Assembly (NCBI GenBank): GCA_022315425.1
Contig: JAIUPT010000020.1
Location: forward strand, 1,240,001 to 1,304,000
Length of the DNA: 64,000 bases
Origin: Pseudevernia furfuracea
Taxonomy: Eukaryota > Ascomycota > Lecanoromycetes > Lecanorales > Parmeliaceae
Reading direction: 5' to 3'
Position 1 is the first letter of the stretch, and each line of letters begins with the position of its first letter. The translations under genes were made by a program, and so were the position numbers. The notes under the pieces are model-generated. The model ran no database searches and was not told where the DNA came from. It saw only the letters and a program-made list of their open reading frames with translations. Positions 33,623-43,604 of this stretch are shown here, piece by piece.

Positions 33623-34451
33623 ATGCTCACCACTCGAAACATTGCCCATACACTTCTTCAATCAACATACAACCCCATTCGAACCTTCCATCAAACAGCC
33701 ATCAACATGGTTAAAGTCGGTGCTTCCATCCCAAATGTCGACCTCGTCGAGGGTTCTCCGGGTGACAAGGTCAACCTGTCCAAGGAGCTCGCTTCCGGCA
33801 AAGGTCTCATCATCGGCGTGCCTGCGGCCTTCAGTAAGTACACTTCCTAACCACCTTAGAGTATCAGCTTCAAACTGGTCAGCGGCTCTCAAGCCGTCAA
33901 ACTCACGCTTACCCATCAACCAGGTCCTTCTTGCTCGGCCACTCATATCCCTGGCTATGTCAGCAGCGACAAGCTTAAGAAAGCCGGCAAAGTCTTTGTT
34001 GTCTCGGTCAATGACCCATTTGTGTAAGTGGTCCTGTCAAAGGTGTCGTCTGCTGTGATTTTTTGGACACTGATTGATGCCTGTTTAGCATGAAAGCCTG
34101 GGGTGCAACCCTCGACCCAACCTCCAAGACTGATGTATGACATCCTACCCTCACCCTGTCATCAGCTTCCAACTCACTTCCAAATACAGATCCGCTTTCT
34201 TGGCGACCCGTCCGGTGAATTCACCAAGGACCTTGACCTCTCTTTCGAGAGTGCCGCCGTCTTCGGCCAAGACCGTAGTAAGCGTTACGCATTGGTGGTT
34301 GAGGATGGCAAAGTTAAGAGCGCTCACGTTGAGCCCGACAACACCGGAGTCAATGGTAAGCGTGGCAACAGGTCAGAAATATCAATTTGAGTCAGATTGC
34401 TAATATGCACCTGCAGAGTCTGCTGCTGAGAAGGTCCTCGGCAACCTCTAA
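33623..34451 (+). CDS. Type II (Prx5-type) peroxiredoxin, probably mitochondrial
   Basis: Model: join(33623..33833, 33924..34023, 34089..34134, 34190..34355, 34417..34451), 185 aa, five exons. The first 30 residues (MLTTRNIAHTLLQSTYNPIRTF) look like a mitochondrial presequence; an internal start MVKVGASIPNVDL could give a cytosolic form. Splicing rebuilds GVPAAFSPSCSATHIPGYVSS, with peroxidatic Cys74, then KVFVVSVNDPFVMKAWGATLD and IRFLGDPSGEFTKDLDL, diagnostic of the AhpC/TSA Prx5 group (which includes Asp f 3-like proteins). It reduces peroxides using thiols. Confidence 0.93.
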
Positions 34452-34630
34452 GCGCCACAACATGGTCAGATTGACATTCACCTAGCCAGGGCAGCACCAG
34501 GAAATGTGATGTCGTCAAGACCGAAACGAGATATGAATTGCATGAAACAGAAGGGTATCATGTGCATACAGCTGAGCTCGCAAAGCCGCTAGAGATCCAA
34601 AGAGATCAATAGAAGATCCTCCAAGACCTC

Positions 34631-36129
34631 TCATGATCCGTCCGACAGGGGCTTTCCAACCTGCGGTGAACTCTGCAATATGACTATGCCAAATGGATCT
34701 CGGTCCCTCTCACTGCACTCTACCAGCACATCCTCATCATTCAGCGCGTCCTCCCACTCTTCTGCTAGATTCCAATTACTGTCAATCTCCCCCTTCACCT
34801 CTTCCCTCACTCTTTTCCACTCTTCCTTCAGCACAGCCGTAAGCTTCTCCTTCAGCACGCTGCTCAAAAAGCCTCTCTCGGTATTGCTATGGAACAGCGT
34901 GACCACACATTTCCCCTTCTCCGTCGCAGCCAGCGCATCATGATGCGACAGTTCCCCAGTAAACAACAAATCTGCATCCACGTCCTTGAGCACAGAGTGA
35001 CCGGAGCCAGCGCAGATCCCGACGGAGCGGATCTGGATATCCTCGACCTGCTGCGTCTGAGGTATAGCGACCGGAAATCCTTTCGGCGAGCCAACGCCAT
35101 GCGCAATACGCTCGATAAGATGGGTCAGTGGTTGAGGCTCCTTGAACTTCACCAAGCGGCCCATGCCTGCTTCGCCAAAGCCTTCGACGCCCTTGATCGG
35201 ATGGATTATGCTTCGTGAATGACCCGTGGTTGAGGGCGAAAGATCTGTCTTGTCGAGCTCAGCAGGCTTTGGATAGGTTGGCTTTGAGTATGTGCTCTGG
35301 CGTGGGCCCATGGATGGTCGACCAGGCCGTTTCTTCGCTTTTGGCTCTGGGGTTTCCGCCTTCTCGTCTCCTACTTCTTCTTTCGCCGGGTCCCCGTCTG
35401 CATCTTGGCCTGTGGCATCTGTGGTTTCACCCTCTAGTCTTGCGGTATGTGTCTTCGGCTCCGGCCCTGGTAGGGTTCCAGTAACGATGTCTGCGAGCCA
35501 ATCGCCTAGGCCTCCAGGAGCTGCATCCACCGCTGTATGGGGGCTATAGACCTATCGCGGTAGTATCAGCGGTAGCCCGGTGATGTCTGATAGGGCTTGC
35601 TGTACGCTTATACCCTCGAGTGCGAGTCGTAGCAGGGACTGTTGCTGGGTGTCTGCCAGAGTAAGAGATTTGAAACCCTTGAATATTATAGGGTCTGTCT
35701 TCAGTCAGAGCTGTTGAGAGTCATGTCCCTAGGTGAGAGCATACGGTATGAAACAACAACGCAATCCTTCCGCTCTACAGCCTCGTCCGCAACCGCTTTC
35801 GTGAGATCGATAGTGAGGAGGACAGAGTTCATCTGGCGTCTGATAGGATCGAACGGGGCCTCTAAGAGTACTGTCCAACTTGTCAGGTCATGTTCTTGAA
35901 CAATTGGCGGTATTGGAAACCAACATCCAGTGTTATCGAAGCTCTGATCTGCCAATGCTTCGGGATATCTGCAAGTAAACAAAGCATCAGCCTATGGCAC
36001 GCGCTGGAAGGGACGCGCCTGATCATACAGCTTTCTCATCGAGCTTATCACGGCGCGAGTGAATGGAGAGGCCTTATCTGTGGTATAGGTACTCATCTTT
36101 GCTGCTTGACCAAAGGCTTTGCGAAACAT
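34631..36129 (-). CDS. NIF3-like (DUF34) family protein
   Basis: Model: complement(join(34631..35551, 35606..35694, 35745..35870, 35925..35968, 36029..36129)), 426 aa. Four introns of 50-60 nt rebuild LYPEALADQSFDNTG/LLLEAPFDP ... VVVSYHPIIFKGFKSLTLADTQQQSLLRLALEGISVYSPHTAVDAAPGGLGDWLA, the metal-binding first half of the NIF3 fold. The second half gives SVGICAGSGHSVLKDVDADLLFTGELSHHDALAA, with the conserved metal-ligand region. Between the halves is a disordered insertion with KKRPGRPSMGPR, AT-hook-like. The family is widely conserved; a metal-dependent hydrolase role is suspected but not established. Confidence 0.9.
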
Positions 36130-36454
36130 GGACTCAAGTCAACAGGCCAGATCGATCATCGAGCACATAATCGAGGCCCAACAGATCGACGCGGGGCCCG
36201 CGGGCATAGCTTGCTTCAGCAGTTTAGCTTTATTTTCCGGTAGCGAAATCCAAGAGTCTTGGCGGCTACCCCAGCAGTTTAAAAGTTGATACTTGGCGAG
36301 ATCACGTGATAGGCAAGCGCTATCCAAATTCTACCTAGCGGCCTTAATGTGGCAGCGGCAATGGTAGGCCCGGTTTGCGTCATTCCGCATGGCAATATTT
36401 GGACGTTTGACGATTGAAAGTGTGTTGGCATTGTATCTGATTCTGATTCCCTTC
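36130..36454. promoter_or_regulatory. Divergent intergenic region NIF3-like/BolA-like
   Basis: A 325-bp shared upstream region for two divergent genes. No motif is identified. Confidence 0.4.
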
Positions 36455-36912
36455 ATGCAGCGCCTCAACCGCCTTCTACGCCTCCGTCCAGCTCAGACAC
36501 TCAGCAATCGTCGCCCGTTTCCCAAACCCTACGCCAACATGAGCGCTGCTCCGTCGGCGGCGGGAACCGACACGCAAGCGGAGACCGTCGCCAATACATC
36601 CGGCGTCACCACCGAATCGTTGCAGAAGACCATAACGGAGAAGCTGGAAGCGGAACATGTTGACATTGAGGATATGTCGGGTAAGAATCAATGCGCCCGG
36701 AGAAGCTCATGCTTTGCTGACGCTGACCCTTATCAGGCGGATGTGGCCAGATGTTTCAAGCCATGATCGTTTCACCCCTCTTCGAGAAGAAGAACAGTCT
36801 CGCACGACATCGACTCGTCAATTCAGCGCTGAAGGCTGAGATTGCAGCTATTCATGCCTGGACACCAAAGTGCTTCACACCTGAGGAATGGGAAAGAAAG
36901 CAATCGCAGTAG
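36455..36912 (+). CDS. BolA-like protein, predicted mitochondrial
   Basis: Model: join(36455..36680, 36737..36912), 133 aa; the 56-nt intron joins EDMSG to GCGQMFQAMIVSPLFE. The start at 36455 gives MQRLNRLLRLRPAQTLSNRR, an Arg/Leu-rich presequence. The core LQKTITEKLEAEHVDIEDMSGGCGQMFQ ... KNSLARHRLVNSALKAEIAAIHAWTPKCFTPEEW is the BolA fold with the invariant Cys (GCG) and His (ARHR) that bind a 2Fe-2S cluster with a monothiol glutaredoxin. The role is iron-sulfur cluster delivery. An upstream in-frame ATG at 36389 is less likely. Confidence 0.9.
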
Positions 36913-37176
36913 ATATAAAGGGACAGCGGAGCTCTGGAGAGATTAACGTTGCATTCAGCGAATGGCGCATGTTGCATCGTGCATGTGATGGAGCCGGCAG
37001 CTGTCAACATTGAATAGATCTACACCACGAGGGCCAGCACCTTCTTCGTCTTGGGCCGGTTGGTATTCAGAAAGGAGAGGAGGAAGATGCTGTCGATTAA
37101 TGTTCCCGTCTATCAATCCCGCTATCTATAATCACAACACAGGGTTGTGAAACCTCTAGGCCTCATAGACTATGCT

Positions 37177-38909
37177 TCACCCGTCATAGCTCCTCCAGTC
37201 TATCTTTATCGGAGGGGGATCCCGCCCGAACTTCAATAAGCGTTCTGGCTCCTCCCCAACGCTCTTCAGCTCTTTGATGAACGACGCACCCCAGAAAGCA
37301 CTATAACGCCCTCATCAGTACTCGCTATATGGGTGTAAGTCCACGAAGACGCTCGAACGTACCTTGTGTTGTTCTGAACATAGCCGTTCATCTGCTCGAA
37401 CCGTTCGGCTCGTTCCCAATCCTCCATAGTAAGAGCCTTTTGCATGGCCCTAGCCATCTCATTAATATTCCACGGATTGACAATAAGAGACCCAGTGAGA
37501 CTCTGAGCTGATCCGGCAAACTCGCTAAGAACCAATGATCCATGACGCTTTTGCTGGCAAGCGATGTATTCAAAGGATACCAGGTTCATCCCATCGCGGG
37601 TTGATGCAATGACGCAAGCATCCGACATAGCGTAGAGAGCCAACAACTCCTCGAAAGCCATAGATTGATGCATGAAATGAATTGGTGTATACTCGATTGT
37701 TCCTAGAGGAGGAAAACGTTAGGACATGAGCTGTTCCCGAAAGAAAAGGCCAAAATAAAGGTGGTTTACCGAATTTCCCATTGATTCTGCCAACAAGCTC
37801 GTTGACCAGTACACGAAGATTCTGGTACTCTTCCACTTCACCACGAGTAGGAATAGCAATCTGTACCAAGACAACAGACCCAACAAGCTCGGGATGATTT
37901 GTCAGAAGCACTTCCAAAGCCCGAAGCTTCTGCGGAAGTCCTTTGACATAGTCCAACCGATCGACGCCTACCATGAGCTTGCGTCCCTTGAACTCGCGTT
38001 CGAGTGCGGCTATTCGTTCCTGAACTTTGGTCTCAGCAACCGTTTGAGTGAATCGCTCTGGTTGTATTCCGATAGGAAAGGTCCCAACGTTTACGATCCT
38101 GCCCTGAAATGTAACGTTTCGACTCGTCGTAGGCAGATCACTTTGGTTGCTAGTCAGCCAGCACTCTCCTTGCTGGTCAAAGACCATGCTCACAGGACGC
38201 TGGAGCAACTGCTCAAAAAATGGCGGGCGTAGGAGTTTGTGTGGAATCCAATCAGGTCGCTGTGCAAGACTCCAAGCAAAATTTCATTCCGGACAGGCAA
38301 AATGCGGTAAACTTCCGAGGAAGGGAAGGTCGTGTGGAGGAAGAATCCAATCTTGACGTTCACATTGGGACCAATTTCCTCTCGCAGCATGGATGGCACA
38401 AGGAAAAGATGGAAGTCATGGATCCAGACAATGTCTCCGTCCTTCACATCTTTCGCAACGGTTTTAGCAAATATCCGGTTGACTTTTTGGTATGCTGACC
38501 AGGCTTCCTCGCTGAAATTCATCTCACCCGGGTGGTAGTGGAAGATAGGCCATAGAATGGAATCTAGGGAAAGGCAGTCAGCTCATGTCACTGTGCGTAA
38601 GGCTCGGGGAACGTTACTCGCAAAGCCGTTGTAGTGGCGATCTGCAAGCTCGTCGTCGAGAAAGACTGGTACAGATGCGAAGTCGTCTCTCAATCGACCG
38701 GTGAGGGCAGCAGTCTCTGCCTCAGGAATCCCTAGGCCAGGCCAGCCGTACCATGTGTATGGTATCGTCTGGGACAAGCCACTCACTCCGCTTATCAAAC
38801 CACCTGAGCCTTGAGAAAAGCTGTACGACCCTTCTGATGACCGTTTAATGATGACGGTAAGTTTGTTAGAGACCATAAGGAGACGAGGAGCGCACTCGAG
38901 GGAAGCCAT
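37177..38909 (-). CDS. TPS1: Alpha,alpha-trehalose-phosphate synthase (UDP-forming)
   Basis: Model: complement(join(37177..37300, 37363..37702, 37770..38149, 38194..38563, 38618..38909)), 501 aa. Introns restore HYNGFA/NSILWPIFHYHPGEMNF, HFLSSCSSVL/NQSDLPTTSRNVTFQGR, GKFG/TIEYTPIHFMHQSM and YVQNNT/SAFWGASFIKEL. GT20 features: GGLISG near the N-terminus, IWIHDFHLFLVPSMLRE, and MVGVDRLDYVKGLPQKL, which binds UDP-glucose and glucose-6-phosphate. It makes trehalose-6-phosphate, a stress protectant precursor and glycolysis regulator. One intron is only 44 nt. An AGGGG stress-element-like site lies near 38995, about 85 bp upstream. Confidence 0.95.
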
Positions 38910-39706
38910 GATTGAAGCGACTGACGATAAAGGATGCAGGCAACTGTATGATCAAGTGGAGTAAAAAGAATGTGAAGGATTGAAGACACTCTCAAGGGGG
39001 GTAGAGATGCAGGTGGTTGTACGATGAAGTGGGACAAAAGAGTGTGAGGTGAGATGAGGTGACGTTTTCTTGCATGGTGGTCAAGGGAAGGAGATAATGC
39101 GAGCACGGGCTTGGAAGCTGTGGGAAACAGGAAGTTGCGAGGGTTGAAATGATTCTAGGTCCTGTCCTGAACTCGGTAATTGTGGGCAAGTGCACACATA
39201 TAGGCACCTTTGCCAAAATAGCGTGGGAAGGAAGCATGAAGATCATACTGCGGCTCCTCAATTCTCAATCTTATACGACCTCTCACCCGGTCAAAGACTA
39301 TGGCAATTGGTCTTCCGTACCTGGTCCATTTTCAAATGTAGTAGCTTGGACCCAGGGTGTGGAGAGATGCATTGGGCGAAACGCCTCGCGTCTGTAATCG
39401 GGAGGGCCGCTTTTCCTTTTCTTTTGGCACATTTACGCTCAGCTACCTCAAGGACTTGAGCAGTCATGTTGCAAGGTCAAAGGTCAACGGGCCTCAAATA
39501 CTACGGAAATCAGCTCCTGCTCTGATTCCCTCGCACTTGGAAAGCACACCATTATCTTGCTCTCAGCCTCCTTTCAAGCCGCTGAAAACTTCGGAGGATC
39601 GCGCAGGAACTCCTCCCTGTTCTTCCTGGCGCCCCGGCTTCCAAGTACTCATACTCCATCCACGCATTTTCCTAAGCCGTCAGTCAAACTCAACCTCCAA
39701 ATACTT
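38910..39706. promoter_or_regulatory. TPS1 upstream region
   Basis: About 800 bp between TPS1 and the sulfatase remnant. An AGGGG motif (STRE core) lies at about 38995-38999; a single 5-mer is weak evidence. Overlapping ORFs of 80-120 codons show no family resemblance. Confidence 0.35.
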
Positions 39707-40443
39707 CTAAGTAGCCAGGTCACGTACAGGCGTTTGACCCTCGGTGGCGATCACGTAGGTTCGTAACTCTGGCTGCAACGGTATCACACCGCACTCCGTG
39801 ACATACTTCTCCCAATGTCCCAGCAGCAGCTCCTCGAGCTTTTGCGGGTACTTCTCGGCCAGGTCGTCAATCTCACCAGGATCTTTGGACAGATCATACA
39901 GCTGCCAGGCCTCCGTACCTTTCGGCTTCGGGATGAAGTCTGCCTTCCAGTTGCCTTTCCAGATAGCGCTTCGGCCGCAAAGCTCCCAGCCGTGAATATG
40001 GTCTTGCTCGTGCACCCGCTCTTCTTCCCTTTGAGCCATTGACACATGCTCTTCCCTCGCATTGGTACTACTTTGCGGCCCTGGAAGTTTGGCGCTGGAT
40101 GTTGGATACCTGCCATCTCCAGGATGGTAGGAGCAATGTCCATCACGGTCGCAAAAGTATCCACGACCTCTTTTTTTCGCAGTCCTGGGAAACGGGTAAT
40201 GCAGGACACTCGGACACCTCACTTAGCTGAATACGCTTTATAAAGGCGCGAAGGTGCAGTAGCAGCTTGTGCCCACCGAGGTCCATACCAAACCGAAGAG
40301 TCCTTATGCCAATGTTCTCTATGCCATTGTTAGTATTGACCCAAGTGCTCCATCAGTGGCCCTTTCACCATCGGATATGCCTCATAAGCTGCCCCTTCGG
40401 CTCCATTGTCGCTCATGAACATGATATAGGTGTTCTCGAGCCT
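39707..40443 (-). pseudogene. Arylsulfatase remnant (C-terminal part, frameshifted)
   Basis: The reverse strand encodes sulfatase C-terminal sequence in pieces: NTYIMFMSDNGAEGAAYEAY, then WYGPRWAQAATAPSRLYKAYS, then CITRFPG and TVMDIAPTILEMAGIQHP in one frame, and EAWQLYDLSKDPGEIDDLAEKYP in another. At least two in-frame stops lie near 40230-40340 and a frameshift near 40027. The catalytic N-terminal half, with the formylglycine Cys, is absent: similarity stops near 40443, where the transporter remnant begins. It is non-functional. Confidence 0.85.
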
Positions 40444-40448
40444 AGCAA

Positions 40449-42273
40449 TTGACGAACGTCAACGCCAATGCCGTCAGCGTACTCCAAGGTGGAGCGTTCT
40501 TTGGATGTTTCCTCGTTTGGCCGATTGCTTCAAGTCTTGGCCGGCGCTGGTCTCTGGTCATCGGCTCCAACGTTTTCATTGTTGGCTCTATCATGCGGTT
40601 TGTCAATAGTCACTCGCTCTCCGTTTTCTTCGTGGGGAGAGTAATCAGTGGAATAGGCGTTGGCGCTTGCACTGTCCTAGTCCCCATGTTTTCCGCTGAA
40701 ATGGCCCCGAAAGAGATTCGTGGAAGACTGGGATCCTGTTTCCAACACTTCTTCGCAGGAGGCGTCTGTGTGTCTTACTGGTATGGCAAAAGAGACTTCT
40801 CGTCTTCGTCTAGCTGACAGAAAGTCTAGGGTCGACTATGCTGTCGAGGTACGTCAGAACGACTCTGACAGTATCTTTAATTTCTCAGAACTCTGTTGTA
40901 GTCACGTGTACCGTCTTCAACGAGGCAGTGGCAGATCCCTATTGCGTTGCAGCTCGTCCCCCGAGGCATGCTTTCATTGGGAATGCTACTCGTTCCGCAA
41001 AGCTGTCGGTGGCTGGTAAATCGTGATCGCGTTGAAGATGCACTCAAAAGCTTGATCTGGGTCCGTGGAGGTGATAGCACAGAAGTACGTGGAGAATTTG
41101 CCGAAATTCTCGAGGGCGTTAGCGAAGGGGTTCGGGCAACAGAAGGTGTGACATTGAGAGAGTATCTTCTGCCGACGAATCGATATCGCCTCTTCCTTGC
41201 AATTACGATTCAACTGAATCAACAACTCACCGGGAATACACCTTGTTGGACAAAAGGACTCTTCACACCTCACCACATCCGGTGTGGATGACCGGATTTA
41301 GGAGTCCACACGCCTAGTATGGTCTCTTTGTACGTAGGAATGTACGTACGTCTATAGAGAGGGTCACACCTCGTAGATAGATAGAATCTAAATCTCATCC
41401 ATTCAACACATCTCTTGCATACTACGCTCCTCAAATCTTCAAGGAGGTCGGAGCTGGTACTTCAAGTCTTCTCGTTACGGGCTTCTTTGGGATAATTAAG
41501 GTCGTCTCGGTGGGAATATTCATAGTGTTTGCCCCAACATATATTCCCGTTCAGGTTACATGGACGGCGGACCAGCTTTAGACTTACATAAACTTCCGCG
41601 TGTAGATGTTCGTTGTGGAGATTGTGGGCCGCAAAAGAGCGTTCATAGGGGGTTCGATTGTTCTGGGAATCCAATTTTGATAATCCCACTGATTGTGACG
41701 TACAATCTGCCCCCGGGCCCAGGCAACTGGCAAGATCTCGAGCCCCGGAGCTGCTGCGATCGCCATGGTTTATCTCGAGGCGCCGGACTATAATCCGTCT
41801 TGGGGAGCAGTCGCTTGGTGTGCTCTCAGATTGAGCAATTCTCCTTAGTGGAAGCTGACATAATACGCAGGCCGTATATCGGCGAAATCTTCCCTACGAG
41901 GATACGTGAATTTGGGGTTGCCACGGGTGTGCCGCCAGTCAGTGGCTGTTCAACTTGTTTCCTGTCCCAGATAACGCCACACGCGACTGCGAACGTAGGA
42001 TGGCGGACGTTTCTGATGTTATGCGTATTCAATTGGGCCATTTCCGTGTATTCATGGGGTTGTTCTCAAAGAGGTGAGTCACCCTCACCTTCTGCTGGTT
42101 CATATATACCTAGCCTGCTGACTGTTTCCGTACACGTGTAGACTAAAGGCCGCAGTCTCGAGGAGATGGGATTTCTATTTGGCTCAAAGGAGACAGCATC
42201 CGATGCCGAAGCAACACAGCGCAAAGCCGAAGAGGACGCATTGGAGCCGGAGCAGCGATTCGAAACGGCATAA
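40449..42273 (+). pseudogene. MFS sugar transporter remnant (5' truncated, frameshifted)
   Basis: Recognisable MFS sugar-porter blocks occur in shifting frames: LQGGAFFGCFLVWPIASSLGRR, FFVGRVISGIGVGACTVLVP, MFSAEMAPKEIRGRLGS, then CRWLVNRDRVEDALKSLIWVRG, LAITIQLNQQLTGNT, YYAPQIFKEVGAG, and RPYIGEIFPTRIREFGVATG. The C-terminal tail ends at 42273. The first 60-80 residues are missing; the remaining frames are broken several times and interrupted by a solo LTR at 41245-41408. It resembles the quinate/inositol-type porters of fungi. Confidence 0.85.
41245..41408. mobile_element. Solo LTR, 164 bp, inside the transporter pseudogene
   Basis: The insertion begins TGTTGGAC and ends TTCAACA, the canonical TG...CA ends with inverted TGTTG/CAACA. 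It is flanked by CACCT (41240-41244) and CATCT (41409-41413), a 5-bp target duplication with one C/T change. Removing it with one flank rejoins QQLTGNT to SLAYYAPQ in the transporter frame. No internal retrotransposon sequence remains, so this is the product of LTR-LTR recombination. Confidence 0.75.
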
Positions 42274-42681
42274 CTTTTTCCATGTCTTTCTCGGCGCAAA
42301 TTCGCTTCAAAATGGCTGATACTGGGTGTCGAGCCTCTTTTTTTTTTAGATAGTTTCCACTGAAGTCCAGCAATTGTGATATTCGAGGTCCGAGCATTAT
42401 TGGCAGGTTCACCATGTCTATCACATCTTTTTTGTACCCTGGAAACACCGTGATATGGAACACCATGAAGGGCCGAGGGGATAGAAAGTAGCAAGCCCGT
42501 TACTGAAAGACATGGCGCTTTTGTTTCGTCCGAAGTCGTTCGTCGCATACAGAGTATGATATTCAGGAGAAATTATATCCCCTCGCCTAAAACCAGCCTA
42601 GCCCGATTCTGGACCTTACCTTACTCGCTAAAGCTTTCGCCAGCTTCACCGTAGCTCTAGCATTTCAATCACTTCAAAGCC
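42274..42681. other. Intergenic region upstream of GRIM-19 gene
   Basis: A 408-bp stretch with an eleven-T run near 42339. No gene is supported. Confidence 0.4.
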
Positions 42682-43419
42682 ATGGGTCAAGACCTCCCGC
42701 CATCCGGCGGCTACGAGCCCGTACAGTACAAGGTCAGTCCACCGCGCAACCCCCCACCGCCGATTGAAAACGGAAAATACGCTGACCCGATTCCCCATTC
42801 CGCAGCGCAACCTCCCCGCGCGCGGTTTCCGCCCTTCCTACTACCTCTTCGCGATAGGCATCATCTGTACCTACGGGCTCTACAAGACCGGCAAGGGAAT
42901 CAGGGAGCAAAAGTACGTCACCCGTCTCCTCTGACCTTTGCGCCAAAGTCTCCCGCAGTCGAGACGAGGGCATACACGGACGGGACGGGATTTTGGGCTT
43001 TCCATCTTCGCTCGGGATCGGACCGGGAGGTTCGGCGTTGATTGATATGGGGAGTTACGGCGGGGCTGACTTTTGGTTTTGGCCTGCGAACAGTGAACTC
43101 GCTCGGGAGAAAATGTGGTCACGCATACATCTGATACCCATGCTTCAAGCGGAGGAGGACCGGGACCTGGTGCGGAGGACTTGGGCCGATAAGGCGAGGG
43201 AGAGGGAACTGATGGGGGGGGAAACGAAGGTCTATCACTCGGATAGGTGAGGTTTTTATTTCCTTCCCCTGGATGCAAAGGAGGAGGACTAGATTTACGC
43301 TTTGCTCTACTCGTGGGCTACGGATGGCTGGGTTTTGAGCACGGGGATTGCTGACACTTTCGGTCTGCAGATTCGTTCGCCCTACGTTTTCCATCTCGCC
43401 TCAGAACATTACGAAATAG
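42682..43419 (+). CDS. NADH:ubiquinone oxidoreductase subunit, GRIM-19/NDUFA13
   Basis: Model: join(42682..42732, 42806..42912, 43094..43246, 43371..43419), 119 aa. Introns of 73, 181 and 124 nt are longer than the local norm. The product MGQDLPPSGGYEPVQYKRNLPARG has one transmembrane helix (SYYLFAIGIICTYGLY), then GKGIREQNELAREKMWSRIHLIPMLQAEEDRDLVRR and YHSDRFVRPTF. It is an accessory subunit of mitochondrial complex I in the inner membrane. Each exon is too short to be convincing alone; the assembled sequence is unambiguous. Confidence 0.93.
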
Positions 43420-43604
43420 GACACTCGCTGTGGACAGGATCGATGGAGTCATGGCGTCTATCCACTAGCTATCGTACATAAATGTCAAATCACCACCTGG
43501 CCGAAGATCGTGGGTATCGCTTAATTGGCACAATGCACGCTGCGTGACACGAGAGATTTCCAGGCTATTGCGAAGCGCAGTAGACGCCACTTCCTCATTT
43601 CTCA

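Noticed and set aside
41242..41410. The extra segment in the transporter read as an intron
   Set aside because: It has no GT donor at the break; TG...CA ends and a 5-bp duplication fit a solo LTR better.
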